A program made the translations under genes and the position numbers. Below, piece by piece: positions 12,901-25,349 of a DNA stretch of 64,000 bases (positions within the stretch are counted from its first letter, which is position 1; every line of letters begins with the position of its first letter). Source of the DNA: Apostichopus japonicus (taxonomy: Eukaryota > Echinodermata > Holothuroidea > Aspidochirotida > Stichopodidae); NCBI RefSeq assembly GCF_037975245.1, contig NC_092569.1, positions 30,074,668 through 30,138,667 on the forward strand, given 5' to 3'. The notes under the pieces were generated by a model. That model was not told where the DNA came from and did no database searches. It was given only the letters and a program-made list of their open reading frames with translations.

Positions 12901-15900
12901 CTTGTTGGATTCCGATTACGGTGTCTTGATACTGACACAGCAAAGGGAAACTCTGATATTTAAAAGGTCTCATTTTACATGTAAGGTAAGTTCTTCGCCA
13001 CAGACTTGTATATCTTACTAAATAAAAACCTCTATTCCAATTATTAAAGCACGAGATTGAGAGGGATGCATATGTAGTACTAAGCTGTAAGGCGTGAAAT
13101 AGTAAAAATTTAGTCTGCGATCATTTAAAGATAATTTCTGTCTTGATTGTTTTGTCAGTTTCTTGCGAATTTCACAGCATTAAAAGCTAACATTTAATAC
13201 AATATAGCAGTACGTTATGAAATAGAGAATATAAGACAACCTTGTTAAACGCTAATTCTACAAATCTACGTAATTTAGAAAAAAAGTAGAAATTTAACAT
13301 TAAAGTTCTGTCTTCTATAACATGATAATGATGACAATTGCAAGAGATAAAGAAATTTATCAGAAAATGGACAAAAGATAATGAGGAAGTTTTCAAAGAA
13401 ATAAGAAATATTTTCTTTCTCTCAAAAAAGATATTCAATGATAACAAATATATAGTCTCGTATTGTTCTGCTATATATTGTACAAGTATTCGGCTTTAAA
13501 TATGTTGCAGTTAGAATGATCATTAGCACCATAGACATTTACATTTTGTCTTGTTTGGTAAATTCCGAATACTGACATGTCAGAACAGACGAGTATATGG
13601 GAGTTAATTTTTCATGAAATTATGATGTTTTCTGTCAAGACAAAAATATTGTATAGCATTTCTAGGAGATGAAGTGAACTTAGACAACACACTGTTTAAG
13701 CGAAAGGACACGCTTTAGTTCTTTCCTGAAATTTCAACAGTTCTCTGATTTATTTTTGCCTTCATCAAATGTTTGACTTTTTTAAGCAATGCCTGCACAC
13801 TGGTCATCTTGTCAATATCGAATTAACACGTTCATCATGTCAAGAGTTACTTTATCTCGATTTGGAGGAGAATATGTTCAAATCACCTTTAACTTAAGTC
13901 ATGACAAATAAAATCAATAGAGTCGAAATATTTACGAATGTCGATATTAGCTACTCTAGTGGTGCACTGTGTAAATTTCTGTTGCCAACAGAGTATAAAA
14001 CAAAATGATACCATTTCTACAAATAGATTGACGCGGTCAAAGGCGATTATTTTGGGATATAGCCAAAGTTTTTTTTTTATCGCCGATACCGCTTTTGAGG
14101 AAGCAATGACTTAGACTGCGTGAGACGTTATACTGTTCTATCTGCATACATCATTGTTTTTATTATCACAGTAAATTGAGTGTCAAAAGTCGTGTTATTC
14201 ATGTATCTATTGCTCGTTCGAACGATAGCCACATAATATCATATGGAGGAATTTTATTAGGTACCTTCCTACACATCAGTGAATCGAAAATGTTTATAGC
14301 CAATTATTACCATATATGGAGTTGTTAAGTGTTATGATATACTTTCTAGTTTTTGTAACATATGCTAGTAAAGCGACATTTAGTTGCATTTTAACAGATT
14401 TGATGAGTTAGTTTAATTCGTCAAAGTCTATCAGCCACATTTTTTTTAGGTATATGAACATTTTCCTGTTGTATACCGAATTAGTTTACATGTTACTTTA
14501 TAACGACAAACGAAACGTTAAGGTTTACACTCCACCGACCGGCCGCATGGTATCATGACGGGCATGACGGGAATGTGTGAGTTGGGTAGGAGGGTGTGAT
14601 GACGGGCTACTACACCCATCACATTTATATTAAGCATAGGCCTATGTATAAAACCTTTAATTTCTTAACACGATAAACTAGCCCGTTGTATTCCAAAGTT
14701 TGAAGAAAAATCATTGCGGATTGTCATTCAAATGTTGTTAAACTGGATTAGAAAGTAGGTTGTTCTCGATCAAAATGAAATAAATTTTACTTGTCGGTGG
14801 AACATGTCTATCTGCAATTATGTTGTCTAAAACTTGCTTCTGCATTGATGTTACTGTACAGATAACATCCCAATTTGAATTAAAAAAAAATATATTATAC
14901 ATAATGAATTCACAGGTTTTCATTTAGTGTTGAACATTACAATTATTTCAGGACAAACAACCAGAATAAGAATCAGGTTATATTTAGTGTTAATCATGGT
15001 TTCTACATTTACACGTCGCTATGCAGTTATTTTATGTCCTTTCATGTTTTTTATGATTGGTAAAGATGTACATTTGCTTGTCAAACTATGTCCAGAATAT
15101 GGCTTGTATTTTTTACTATACCCCCCTAAAAAAAAAAATGAGGAAAACATATCCTTTTCCCTGAAATTTACTTTTTTGAGAAGGCACTTATATCAATTTT
15201 AAAACAATTTTTGGGTTTTACTTGTTGTTTGACAAAAATTCACACATACTAAAAAATTTTTGTCTTGTTAAGAATTTTATATTGTGTTTGATTTTATACG
15301 AAGTAGTTTTTATCCGCTTTTATCCGTATTTAGCGGTCTGTTTTAAAGGCTGGTTTTGCAATTTAAAGGGCTTAAACGAGAGATACAACACTAGCTAACA
15401 TCTAATCTGTTATAACTGTTTTATTCGAAGGTTTGGAAGAAATAGTACAAAAATGTCAACTTATAACATCTTATAAAAGAAACATAAGTTATAAACAACT
15501 TATGCCTATGAGTAACGTCAATGTCATTGAAAATCGACTTTCAATCTTTTTAATCTTCCAGTTGATTTGATTGAATATCATGTTCGTTTAACAGTAGTTA
15601 TTTTTTGCAATAATGCTTTTACATTACTACTAAGTTGTTATTATCATCAATACTACTTACTAGACGTTTTAGAACATTTTATAATAGCACGACACGTGAA
15701 TTAGGGATATATAGTTAAACATGTCGTACACATTTTAAAAACAATACTTTATAGATGTTTCATTATAACTCATAAGAATTAAAACAGATATAAAAATAGG
15801 ACAATCATCATATGCGTATTTTGAAGAAAAAATATTCTTTGGTTAGTTTTTAAATTGATTTATTGAATGAATGCAATATGAGCACTTTTTTAAAATATAA

Positions 15901-18169
15901 ATCTTCGGTTTGGTAACGATATATTATAATTCAGATTTAAGTTTTCCGTTCTAAATGTATTTTCGTCATTTTGATTCCCCCTTACATTGGTATTGTAATA
16001 CGACATTAAATCTGAGTTGCTATCACGCAGTTACTTTAGGTTAAGTTGTATTACTTATCTGTATGACTCAATTATTGAGGAAATACATGTTCTCTCTAGT
16101 TTGAAATCTATCTAATTTAACTGTCACTTCAAAAAGCAGGCGATATAATTTTTTTTTTAAACTTTATCATCTCTAATACACTAGATGGACAAGTCTTAAA
16201 GTTTTTCTACTCGTATATCCAGTATCTTTGCGAATGTGCGGTTATACGGTTTTATTGATCAATATCAAATAGTATCTATATTATATTTACTGGAAGAACA
16301 ATATAGATGAAAAAAGAATCACGGAATCAGGGAAACACCGTTGGCTAGACACTAATATGGCCAGCGACATCTCTTATGATCGCATACCATTCTTTCGTGA
16401 AAGCAATTTAAAGTCATATAGTTGTGTCTGAAAACAGACGTAGCACTCACAAAATGGTTATGATCAATGTTTTGGCTTTGTAGCAGTCTTTTTTTTCTTT
16501 GCTAATTTTGTACTGCAATAAACTTGAGTTACCTAAGTTTATGATATTCAGCATTAATCCCGTCCATGTATTTATATTTATATCACCTTGTTAAATTCCT
16601 TCAAATTAATTTAAATCAGATTGACATGTGTACCAGTTAGTTTTAATGTTTATCAACTTTGTTTCCTTGAAAATGTGTTTAAAAAGAATGATCATATAAC
16701 ATATAACAAATATCGTTATTGTTTGTTGCAGACTGTTTGCCAAACATAGCTACATAAATAATGATATCTAAACAATTGATATCTTTGAGCATGTGAAGGA
16801 TGTTACCATTTCGGCACTCTTTATACATTTTCGAGATGCAAAATTTTGCGTTTAGATGATAGTTTGTTGCAGCAATATCACCAAACTTAAATTGAAAATT
16901 TCTTCAAATTTGTTTACAAAGTATGAAACCTTCCACTTTTTTAAAGTTAAGATATCTTACTAAAAGAATGTACCATATCATTATAGTTGTGTTCACAGTA
17001 GCTATCAAACTGTTTACTATTTGAAATATAACGTAATTATCTTTGTACTGGTATTTTGACATAGAAATTTTGTCTTTGTTTTTAGATTAGCTAACGCCAA
17101 TGTTGCTTTAAAATTTTCATACCGACAACTTGAAAAAGGACAATGAATAACATAACTGTTCGGAAATCAAATCAAAATAACAGAGCCGACAAGGGATGTT
17201 GCCTTTGTACAGATAAGACTCAAGTTATACGTATGAATACGTTCAGTTTATGTAAAAATAGCAAGGCATTATAAAACATCTGTTCAACTTTAGACTGCCT
17301 AGGAGAACATTGTATATATTTACCCATACAAAGAATATAGCACTGTTTCGATAAGGGAATCGCATGATTGAATTTTAAACAGGAAGAAATTTTTGAAATT
17401 ATGAATCTTGAAATAACTAAATGTTACAGTTTAGCATTTAAGTTATTATACTAGAAGAGAGAAATAGGCCTATGAAACATGAATTTGAACTAGAATAAAA
17501 AACATGTGAACTAAAGCTTAATAATTTATAACATGTAATGAAGGATTGTTGTAACGTGTTGGTATGTATCGGTTAAACAGTGGGGTTGGATATTTGAGGG
17601 AAACATTTTGCGCTGACGTTCTGTACATGATATCGGAAAGCTACATACTCGAAATCTGAAAAAAAGAATAGTTTTTTCCTGGCCATATCACGAAACGTGA
17701 TTGATTAAAAACTGGTGCGTAACAAAAAACTTTTGAGATGTATTATTGGCCTTTAGTTTTAGTTTTGTACATGGAAGCAAGTTTTAAAGAACAAAGTTTG
17801 TAGGCATAAAGGATTCAATTAGAACGTTTTGTTCTAAGGCGAAACACATTTGTCCATTCGCGAAGTTGAAAATACTCAGTATTTAAATTGAAGGCTTTCT
17901 TACTGAATGTCATTAAGTATTTTAATCCGTGTTTACCTACTTCTTGTGAGATGCTAACACTCAGTTTGTCTAAACATTTAACTTTAATAAGATTGGCGCA
18001 GCAGCACAATGATGCGACTTAGCTTTTAAAACTTGAAACAGTCAGAAGATATTCATTAGAGTAATATATTTGAAAAAAAAATAAAAAAAATGAAAAGACT
18101 TACCATTTCTGTTCCAAACAAGTTCCAAATCGTCAAAACACTTAAACAAACTTTGAAAAAATTCTCCAT
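6923..18169 (-). CDS. Secreted fibrinogen-related protein, copy 1: FReD(partial)-TIL-EGF-FReD, intact
   Basis: Eight exons: 18104-18169, 12443-12473, 11619-11791, 10985-11249, 9913-10124, 9051-9359, 8536-8800, 6923-7290. All introns are GT-AG, and the 1689 nt encode 562 residues. Signal peptide: residues 1-27 (MENFFKVCLSVLTIWNLFG.. ending VSA), finished by the 31-nt exon 2. FReD1: about 47-178, with DC, SGVYLIKPDG, YCDND, GGWT and EFWIGNE, but it stops before the calcium/P subdomain. TIL-like module: 185-239, nine Cys. EGF-like module: about 259-306. FReD2: 312-562, with calcium loop FSTKDRDND at 453-461, CAERHRGAWW, and an extra Cys-rich insert before YTDMKIRPV. An in-frame TGA lies 24 nt upstream of the ATG. 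FReDs usually bind acetylated or sugar ligands outside the cell; the ligand here is unknown. Confidence 0.88.
12474..18103 (-). other. Intron 1 of FREP copy 1
   Basis: A 5.6-kb AT-rich intron between the signal-peptide exon and the microexon. It starts GTAAGT and ends TACGCAG. The whole intron is matched in unit 3 and more loosely in unit 2. I found no gene inside it. Confidence 0.75.
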
Positions 18170-18880
18170 GATTTCTGGTTTGTAGAAATGTCACGCTGAA
18201 ATATATTCGATGAAGGGCAAGATGACAAATGACACAGAGTATCCAGTTAGGGGTTACCAACACCTTATTGGAATGACGGTAGTAGTATGGATGTCCATTA
18301 ATGCCATCATTTTATTTGAAAATGATTTGTTGAACAGCTTATACGAAACGTACTGCACATATAGAGTATTCTTTGGCTTGTATGTAAAGAAGACTATTTG
18401 AGATGCGTAATCCAACTTAATATTATTTACAGCTATTTATATCTTGGGATTTTAGTCAATAGTACAGTAAGCTTCAGTTGCAAAATGTTGAATTGTCCTT
18501 GCTGCAAAATAAAGCCAACATAAACACGTATTGCATAGCTAATGAATATCGTGTTTCTAGTTCCAAGGACAGCAATGGTATTGCAAATTCAATAACTGTC
18601 AATGTATTTAGTTCTTGAAACAAATATCAATTACGATGGTCATTTTGAATTTATATTACATTCAGCGTGGTTCACGTTAAAGGGTTTTGTAGTGGTGTAC
18701 CAACCAGCGTTAAGGCTACCTAGTCGATGAAAAGAGTCAGAATGCTGATTTTGCTGGTTGTGGTTAAAATATCATTTTCGATATTCTTTAGAACCCTTAA
18801 TGATTAAATTAATTTAGCTACGTTACAATGCTTTTGATTGGCAGGAAAAGAAGTGTCGACTGGATGAAAGGAAGTGTTAT
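18170..18880. other. Upstream region of FREP copy 1
   Basis: The sequence 5' of the signal-peptide exon is conserved among units (for example TGATGAAGGGCAAGATGACA and the block around 18480-18620). No TATA box is obvious and the transcription start is not defined. It is likely to hold the promoter. Confidence 0.35.
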
Positions 18881-18889
18881 TAAAGTACA

Positions 18890-19515
18890 TGGACTAGCCG
18901 GTACTTCATAACATGCATGAACCGGTACACTATATCTTATATATTGTTAAATGTACTGTATGAGTTATACTACACTACCAATCATGCATGGAATAATCTA
19001 CAATTTACGCACTGTTTGAAATAGTGTACACTATACGCACTGTATGATGTAGTATATGATTTAAACACTACATTAACTAGTCTACACTATGTAATGTATG
19101 ATCTAGTCTACAATAAACACACTGTATGAACTAGTTTACACTATTTACAAGGTATGATCTAATCTATACTATACAAAAAATATAAACTTTACCCGATGTG
19201 GACTATAGTGTACACTTTACACACTGTATTGACTAGTCTACACTATATGGAATTTATTACCTAGTCCACACTATACACACTTCACTTTAGTCAATGTATG
19301 ATATAGTATATACGATACACACTGCACGAACTACACACAGTGTGAACTATAGTATACACTTCACGCATTGCGTGAACTAATCTAAAGTATACACATTGTA
19401 TGACTTATGTCTACTCTATACACACTGTATGAACAAGCATATACCATACACTATATATGCATTACGGTGTACAATATACACATTGTATGAACTATTCCAC
19501 ACCATACAATTGTAT
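18890..19515. repeat. Degenerate minisatellite upstream of FREP copy 1
   Basis: Many irregular copies of ACACTGTATGAACTAGTCTACACTATA and ATGTATGATCTAGTCTACA-like units. The same array recurs in unit 3 (61965-62600), while unit 2 keeps only a short remnant near 42880-42960. Confidence 0.8.
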
Positions 19516-19746
19516 AAACAAATTTATAGTGCATCTACACATTATCACCAATAACACACTATAGGGTTTTCTTTTCCATTTTTTTTTCATCATGTTATTA
19601 ACATCTCTTAAAAATAGATGGTATTAAAGATAGCCCTAATTGTGCACCAAACCCACCACCTGCTCCCCATCTCTATTCCTCGTTTCAAATTAAATTTTCT
19701 GAGGTACTTCCAATTATAGCAGAACATTTTCTAACAATGTGTTTGT

Positions 19747-19750
<4 letters not shown>

Positions 19751-19808
<58 letters not shown>

Positions 19809-19836
19809 CTATATAGATATACATATATATATATAC

Positions 19837-19912
<76 letters not shown>
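19751..19912. repeat. (TA)n microsatellite
   Basis: A TA run with a few interruptions (ATACATATACATATA). The homologous run in unit 3 is at 62737-62832; unit 2 lacks it. Confidence 0.95.
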
Positions 19913-19916
<4 letters not shown>

Positions 19917-21640
19917 GTGTACAAATATCTTATTAACACATTTTGAAATAGTTGTGAAGCGGTATACTATATGAACAATACTTCCTTGTTTATTGTGCCT
20001 ACGTCACATCCTGTTTGTGGGATTGAGTATTCTCACATATCATTGAATAACAATGTCAGCTGTTTTATTGGACGATGAATTTGGAATGAACTATAGGATT
20101 TGCATCCATGCTCTGTATCTTCTATATACGATAGGTACATAAGGTTTATTTATATCATACTTTGCTTTGACATAAACCTCGTATGTATTGAAGGCGTAGC
20201 TATAGGTGGTTCAAGCAGTTAATTTATCACTGGCCCGCAGTTCTCAGGAGAGTCCTGAGGTTTGGTTCCCAACAGTATCAGCCAACGGATGACAACTGCC
20301 AGTGATTTTTCAGCATGAATAATTAAATGAGTGTCAGCATGCCTACACCAAAGTATTATTTCGCCGTCAGTGGCATAGCCAGAGGTAGATGGAATGTACC
20401 CCTCCCCCATACACACAGGATTTGCGGTGGGGAAACTGGGATGGCAAAGAAATTTGATAAAAGAATAAATAGCTATGACATATGATATTGGAAAGGCTAC
20501 CTAATTTTACAGCACGGTGTGATCTGCCACTCAGGAGGTTTCCCTCTTTAGATATAGGCCTACTTAGCATATAAAGATATTTCCCTCAACAAGTTAACTT
20601 TGAGTCAGTAATTGATACTTCTAGTCAAAGTTCCGTGAGTCGTACGGCACTGGATTGTCGTCTTTTATAAAAGATCACTGAGAAATCAGATAAATGTGAA
20701 TACCTACTTACGAGTATTTTTTACTATGTATAATTCTGTGTCAATTAAATTTGATTTGTCTTTCGTAGAAGGGGTTACAGGCTGTATTTGTTATGCAAAA
20801 TCACTTCAATACAAGCGTCAACTTAACCTGCATCGTAATTATGCATTTCACGCACATTCCGTGAGCCGGTCTGATATTGTACAATAATTAATGAATTGAA
20901 TTTTCTTCTTTAATGCCTGATATGCACATCATATAAAAAATAAATAAATAAAATTGATACTCTTTAAAGCTATGAAGGTGCAATCCATGGCAGTGCTAGA
21001 TCGTCTAGCTCTGTCTTTGTACATTTCACATAAACAAATACGTAAACTGGTTGAACGTTTGGAATACGGTGGTAATAAGAAGTGGAACGTTCGTTAAAAG
21101 TCGATTCCTTTCATTATATGCCCTTCTTTAAGTTTTGAGCGCATGCAGTAGAAGTGTTTAAAAGTATGAACCAATTTTGGAAGTATTCCTCCTTATTTCT
21201 GGAGTGACTATAGTTGAAAGAAAAAAAAACAGGATTTCCCATGTGAGCTGTCCTTCTGCGGGCGCGGAACAGAAACTATAATAGTGCTGTTTTTTCTGTT
21301 TAATTTACACTTTACTATGAAGTATGAATTCTTCTAGACCTCCCCTTTGAATAGTGTATAGCCGATTTTCGACACGTAAAAGAAACATATTTCCCAATTC
21401 TGTGGGTAAAATTTGACATCATATTAAACCAATTGTTTCATGCGACAAAAATGTAACCGTTGAGAAATTGCAGAGTTGACAAAAATTTCGAACAAAATAA
21501 CTTCAATAAATAAGTTTTACAATAAATTTCAAGAAATATCTATTTTTTTTTTTAAAGTACCTGTCAGAAGTAAAGAAGAAATGCGAGACTTGATACAATC
21601 ATTGTCCATTTTAAAAATTTTAACAAAGTTTGCTATTTAA
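19913..21640. other. Unit 1 tail, no gene recognised
   Basis: It contains the repeated phrases GGCGTAGCTATAGGTGG (20196) and GTGGCATAGCCAGAGGTAGA (20370), which look like old dispersed-repeat fragments. The same order is found in units 2 and 3. Confidence 0.5.
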
Positions 21641-21710
21641 AATTAAAAGTTTATCCCGTCATTTTTTTTTTAAATTGCGTCATTATTTAACATTTTATAT
21701 TAAGTTTTGG

Positions 21711-21815
21711 CTATCAGAGGGCAAAGCTGAGAGCAAAGCTGGCGAAAGAAGCAGAAGAGGAAGCAGGGAAGCTCAAGAGGCTAAAAAACAAGCCAAGAAT
21801 GCAGAAGAATTGTAA
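21711..21815 (+). other. Possible Lys/Glu-rich exon fragment, uncertain
   Basis: After GGCTATCAG the frame reads EGKAESKAGERSRRGSREAQ and continues KKQAKNAEEL to TAA; another frame reads AKLRAKLAKEAEEEAGKLKR. Both look coiled-coil-like, mainly because the sequence is purine-rich. It might belong with the dynein-like exon 1.1 kb downstream, but nothing proves that it is coding. Confidence 0.2.
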
Positions 21816-22938
21816 TTTGTTCCAATTTTATCAAAGCAAATGTGAACAAAGAAGAGACATTAATTCGTTTTTATTAGTTTTTGAATATGATATTGTTTAT
21901 TTGTTTGCCGACAATATATAAAAAAATAGAAGAAGCAGATGATGGGATCCCGTCTTAATTGAGCAAGATATCCTGAAATAAGAAGATATCCTCGGAAAAT
22001 ATTTTCATAGAAATAAAACAGAAATAGAACCAAGGGTTGCTGAAGTCTAACTGGAGTGCTTAATATCTATTGTACGTTGTCACATGAGGAGATATTTCAC
22101 CCTGATGACTGTAAGAATAATTATAATTTTGGTGATGTAAGAAGTTATCTTAATACCATACTCACATACTTTGTAAAAAATTAATAGAGGAAATACTAAC
22201 AAAATGTTTGGAACAGAAAAAAGGAGTAAAGTTTGATCATTTTCTACCTTTTTCTTTTCTTGATAACTGTTTTCCATATTTTGTTTAAAATTAGCCAACA
22301 CGGATTGTGACCTTAATAAAGTTGAAACCATTCTGAAACGGTTCAAAGTGACATACTTTTTATTTCCATGATACTTTGAAATAATGCTTTATGTTGATGA
22401 TGGTTTGTTAATATGATTGACCTAAAATCAGGAAACAAAGGAAAATGAGAAGGAAACCAAAATTAACATGTTCAAAAACATTGGTTTTCAGTTCACAGTT
22501 TCTAATATTTGTTGATCCTTTTAGTATAACTTATTTGACTTTTTTTTACAATCGTTGTGCAATTTTTCTTTGTTATTCATCTATTATGTTTTATTCAATT
22601 GAATGTCAACTCTTATTTACAGCAACATATATAGTGGTGAAATACGATGGTAATTCATTAGAAACCAGACAATCTGGTATGGGTATCAAGTAGTGGAATG
22701 ATGATGACTTCTTTACAATAGTTATTGTCTGAAAGACTGTGGCAAAGATAGCTACTTACCATATAGGCAACTTTTTGCAATGCTACTTGTTTAATCTTAC
22801 TATGCATGTGTACTGAATATTGGTTGTATGTGATTGGATAATGACTCTCCATTATCATGAAAGCAACACTACATGAACAAGAATGAATTACATTGGTCTC
22901 ATTTATAGACATAAAACCATTTTTTCTGGTATTTATAG

Positions 22939-23124
22939 GATTGGAAGGAAATGCAAGCACCGATAGGTAAGACTGAAAATGAAGGCTTGAAAAGACGAGT
23001 CATGGAAGCTGACCCAAATGAAATAAGTCCTGAGACAGCTACCAAAGTGAAAGGCATCCTGTCTGCCTTTGACTTGGAACAAGTCCGTGATGTAAGTGCT
23101 GGGGCTGCTATATTCTTTGCATGG
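22939..23124 (+). CDS. Dynein heavy chain-like exon (stalk region), orphan
   Basis: A 186-nt exon, phase 0 in and out (62 codons), with acceptor TTTATAG and donor GTGAGT. It contains LKRRVMEADPNEISPETATK, AFDLEQVRDVSAGAA and FFAW. The layout 'L..(V/L)...D...I.......K.......F....V..VS.AA....W' matches the segment just before the stalk coiled coil of dynein heavy chains, the ATPase motors of cilia and cytoplasmic transport. This is recognition by eye. No neighbouring dynein exons with clear motifs were found, so it may be one exon of a plus-strand gene with long introns, or a captured fragment. Confidence 0.5.
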
Positions 23125-23490
23125 GTGAGTTTCGTGTCCTGCAATGTTGTGTAATAGCACTTTGCGTTACATCATGGGGTTTGGTCCAAGGCATAGTGTT
23201 AATACAATGTAGCTATTTGGCTTAAACATTCAAATGTCAGTCCATAAATTTGTGTTCAACATAAAGTAATTTCAGTCCCCCACCTTCTGCATTCCCCCTC
23301 TCCAAATTAGTATTAGTTCAATACTCATATCCATCGTTGGTGACCATACTGATCAGGTCCAAGCTGTCCAGCTTTTGTAAAGTTCATGAAATTAAATAAT
23401 GTCTTCCAAATCTTAACGACATGACAGACTGTTATCATGGAAATTGCTGTATAAATATCAAATGAATTTTCATGTGTCTAGTAATACAGC
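23125..23490. other. No feature recognised
   Basis: The sequence after the dynein-like exon donor is probably intronic; I see no further exon here. Confidence 0.4.
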
Positions 23491-23492
23491 TT

Positions 23493-25348
23493 TTAACAGC
23501 AGTGTTCTTCTGGCAGAAGCCAGCAGACAGTAATGCCAATGCTTTGAGCAAAAGTGGCTTCATTATATTCCAGACGTTTGGGATTTAAAGTTTGTGTGAA
23601 CTCATAGACCAGTAGCATATCTGTTACAAATGACTGTATTCTGAAACGCTTAGTTGATTGTACGTAGTTCCAGATTGAAGAGGCGTTGAAAACATAAACA
23701 AGAGGCTTCGCTATGTGAGGAATTACTCTACGGACAATAGCTGGTCGCAAACCATCGTATCCAGCAGATTTACTAGGTTTCAGACAATCGTATGCGATCT
23801 TTGTGAATTCACAGTAGCTAACTGGTGAGTAAAAAATAGAAAAAAGTTTCTGTCTACTAAGCAGTTCTCTGCGTGACCAATATTAGGAATGCCTCTAGCT
23901 AGTGACGGGCCGAGGTTGGTAAAAAAGTCATTGAATGCATTAGCAATGCTTAAAGGATTCGTCAAGTATTTGTTTGTCAGGATATATAGTAACGTTTCTC
24001 CTCTTGTGCAATATGTCATTAATGTGTTGCCAGGTGCGTTTTGCGTCGTTTTTTGAGCTATCAAAAATATGTTTATAATGCATTTATTTCGCAATACGAA
24101 TGATATGAGTTAATTTGTTTCGATACCTATTGTAATGAGTTTTGTTTGTAAGTGTAGGTAGTTTGAGATAACGTCTGTAGAGCTTATTTTTACATTTAAT
24201 CGACTGAAGTAGACCTTTGGTGATCCATTCTTGTTTTTTCTTCTTTCTCTGACCTATTTTAATCAGAGGAAAGCTATTGTGGTAGATATCATTAAAAGTA
24301 GTAAGAAATGAGTTAAAAGCTGAGTTCACGTCACTCTCCCTATAAACATGGTCCCAATTGACTTGGGAAATAGATAAAATAAAACACTGAACATTTCTAG
24401 TTGAATAGTTCCTCGAGAATGTTGATAGCGCTTTTGCACTTTTGAACTGTATATTAGTTCGAATAAAAATCGGAAAGTGATCAGTAATATCAGTTACTAA
24501 AAATTCCAGAGGTATCAACCTGAATCGACTCGTCAATACAGCCTATCATAGTAAAGATGTTATCAATCAAAGACTTACAATTATTGGTGACTCTTGTTGG
24601 TTTGCTGATGGTTGGACTGAAACCACACGAAGTGAAATTATTTAAGAAATCAGATGCTTTAGACTTACAAAGATCGACGTTAAAATCCCCCATTACAAAA
24701 CCATATTTAGCGTTTGATGAGACATCGCTTAGTATATTGTACAAATAATCATTAAAATTTGCCAGATTATCCGTAGGTGGTCGATAAATTACTCCAATGA
24801 TAATTCCTTTACTAACATTTGGAATGGACAACTCAATAAAAATACTTTCAATGTCACTGTCTAACATCAAACACGAAATCGTTCCTTACAAATAGGCAAA
24901 CGCCACCTCCCTTTCGGACAGGGCGATGGTTTTCAACCAACCGATAACCTTCAAGGTGAACTAAAGAAGAAAAATTATCCTTAAACCAAGTTTCTGTAAA
25001 ACTTAAGGCCGCAAAGTTATGGTTAAGGAGTGAAAGATAATCATGGAGACTAGAAAAAGTTCTAATTAAACTGCGACTGTTAAGGTGAAAAACGCTGAAG
25101 TCATCCTTTTGAAGAGTATTAAATTGATCAATGTTAATATAAGTTGATTCAACCTTACATCCAATGCCACATGTATTGGTAATGGTATCCAAATCATTGC
25201 CATGAGAAGAATATTTTTTACAATAAATGAACTCATGAGGAGAACTTAGATCACTAAAAGGAAGATTTCTCTCTGTACAGTGTGGTTTACAAATACCTCT
25301 AGGTGTGTCTAGATTTGTGGAACTAGAGCAGGCTTCATGGTAGAACAT
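23493..25348 (-). mobile_element. Broken non-LTR retrotransposon (endonuclease and start of RT)
   Basis: A decayed LINE ORF2 read in several frames. 24854-25348 holds the start of an AP-endonuclease domain (FSVFHLNSRSL, LSFTETWFKD, GGGVCLFVRN). 24490-24870, after a frameshift, holds GVIYRPP, GDFNVDL and ISKPTRVTNNCKSLIDNIFT. 24084-24536 holds ITDHFPIF (the usual SDH site) and the linker. 23780-24094 holds SIANAFNDFFTNLGPSLA. About 23690-23770 holds AGYDGLRPAIVRRVIPHIAK, the start of the reverse transcriptase. The palm motifs and 3' tail are missing. It resembles CR1/L2/jockey-group elements and is inactive. Confidence 0.8.
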
Positions 25349-25349
25349 T

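Larger units (their letters stand above)
6455..21500. repeat. Segmental duplication unit 1
   Basis: First of three tandem homologous segments. Its left edge begins with the shared ATGTGGGTG..CATAGAA..AATCATTAC..CACTTTCACGCAATTGTT block. Homology continues through the whole FREP gene, its first intron and upstream region, the GGCGTAGCTATAGGTGG block near 20196 and the CTTTGAAT..TTCTGTGG(G/T)TAAAAT block near 21340-21415. Weaker similarity seems to continue to about 22.15 kb (compare 22080 with 45427). Confidence 0.85.

Noticed and set aside
18042-18263. Minus-strand frame starting MLVTPNWILCVICHLALH, repeated in all units
   Set aside because: The same DNA in another frame gives the signal peptide, which joins exon 2 in phase and has an in-frame upstream stop in copies 1 and 3.
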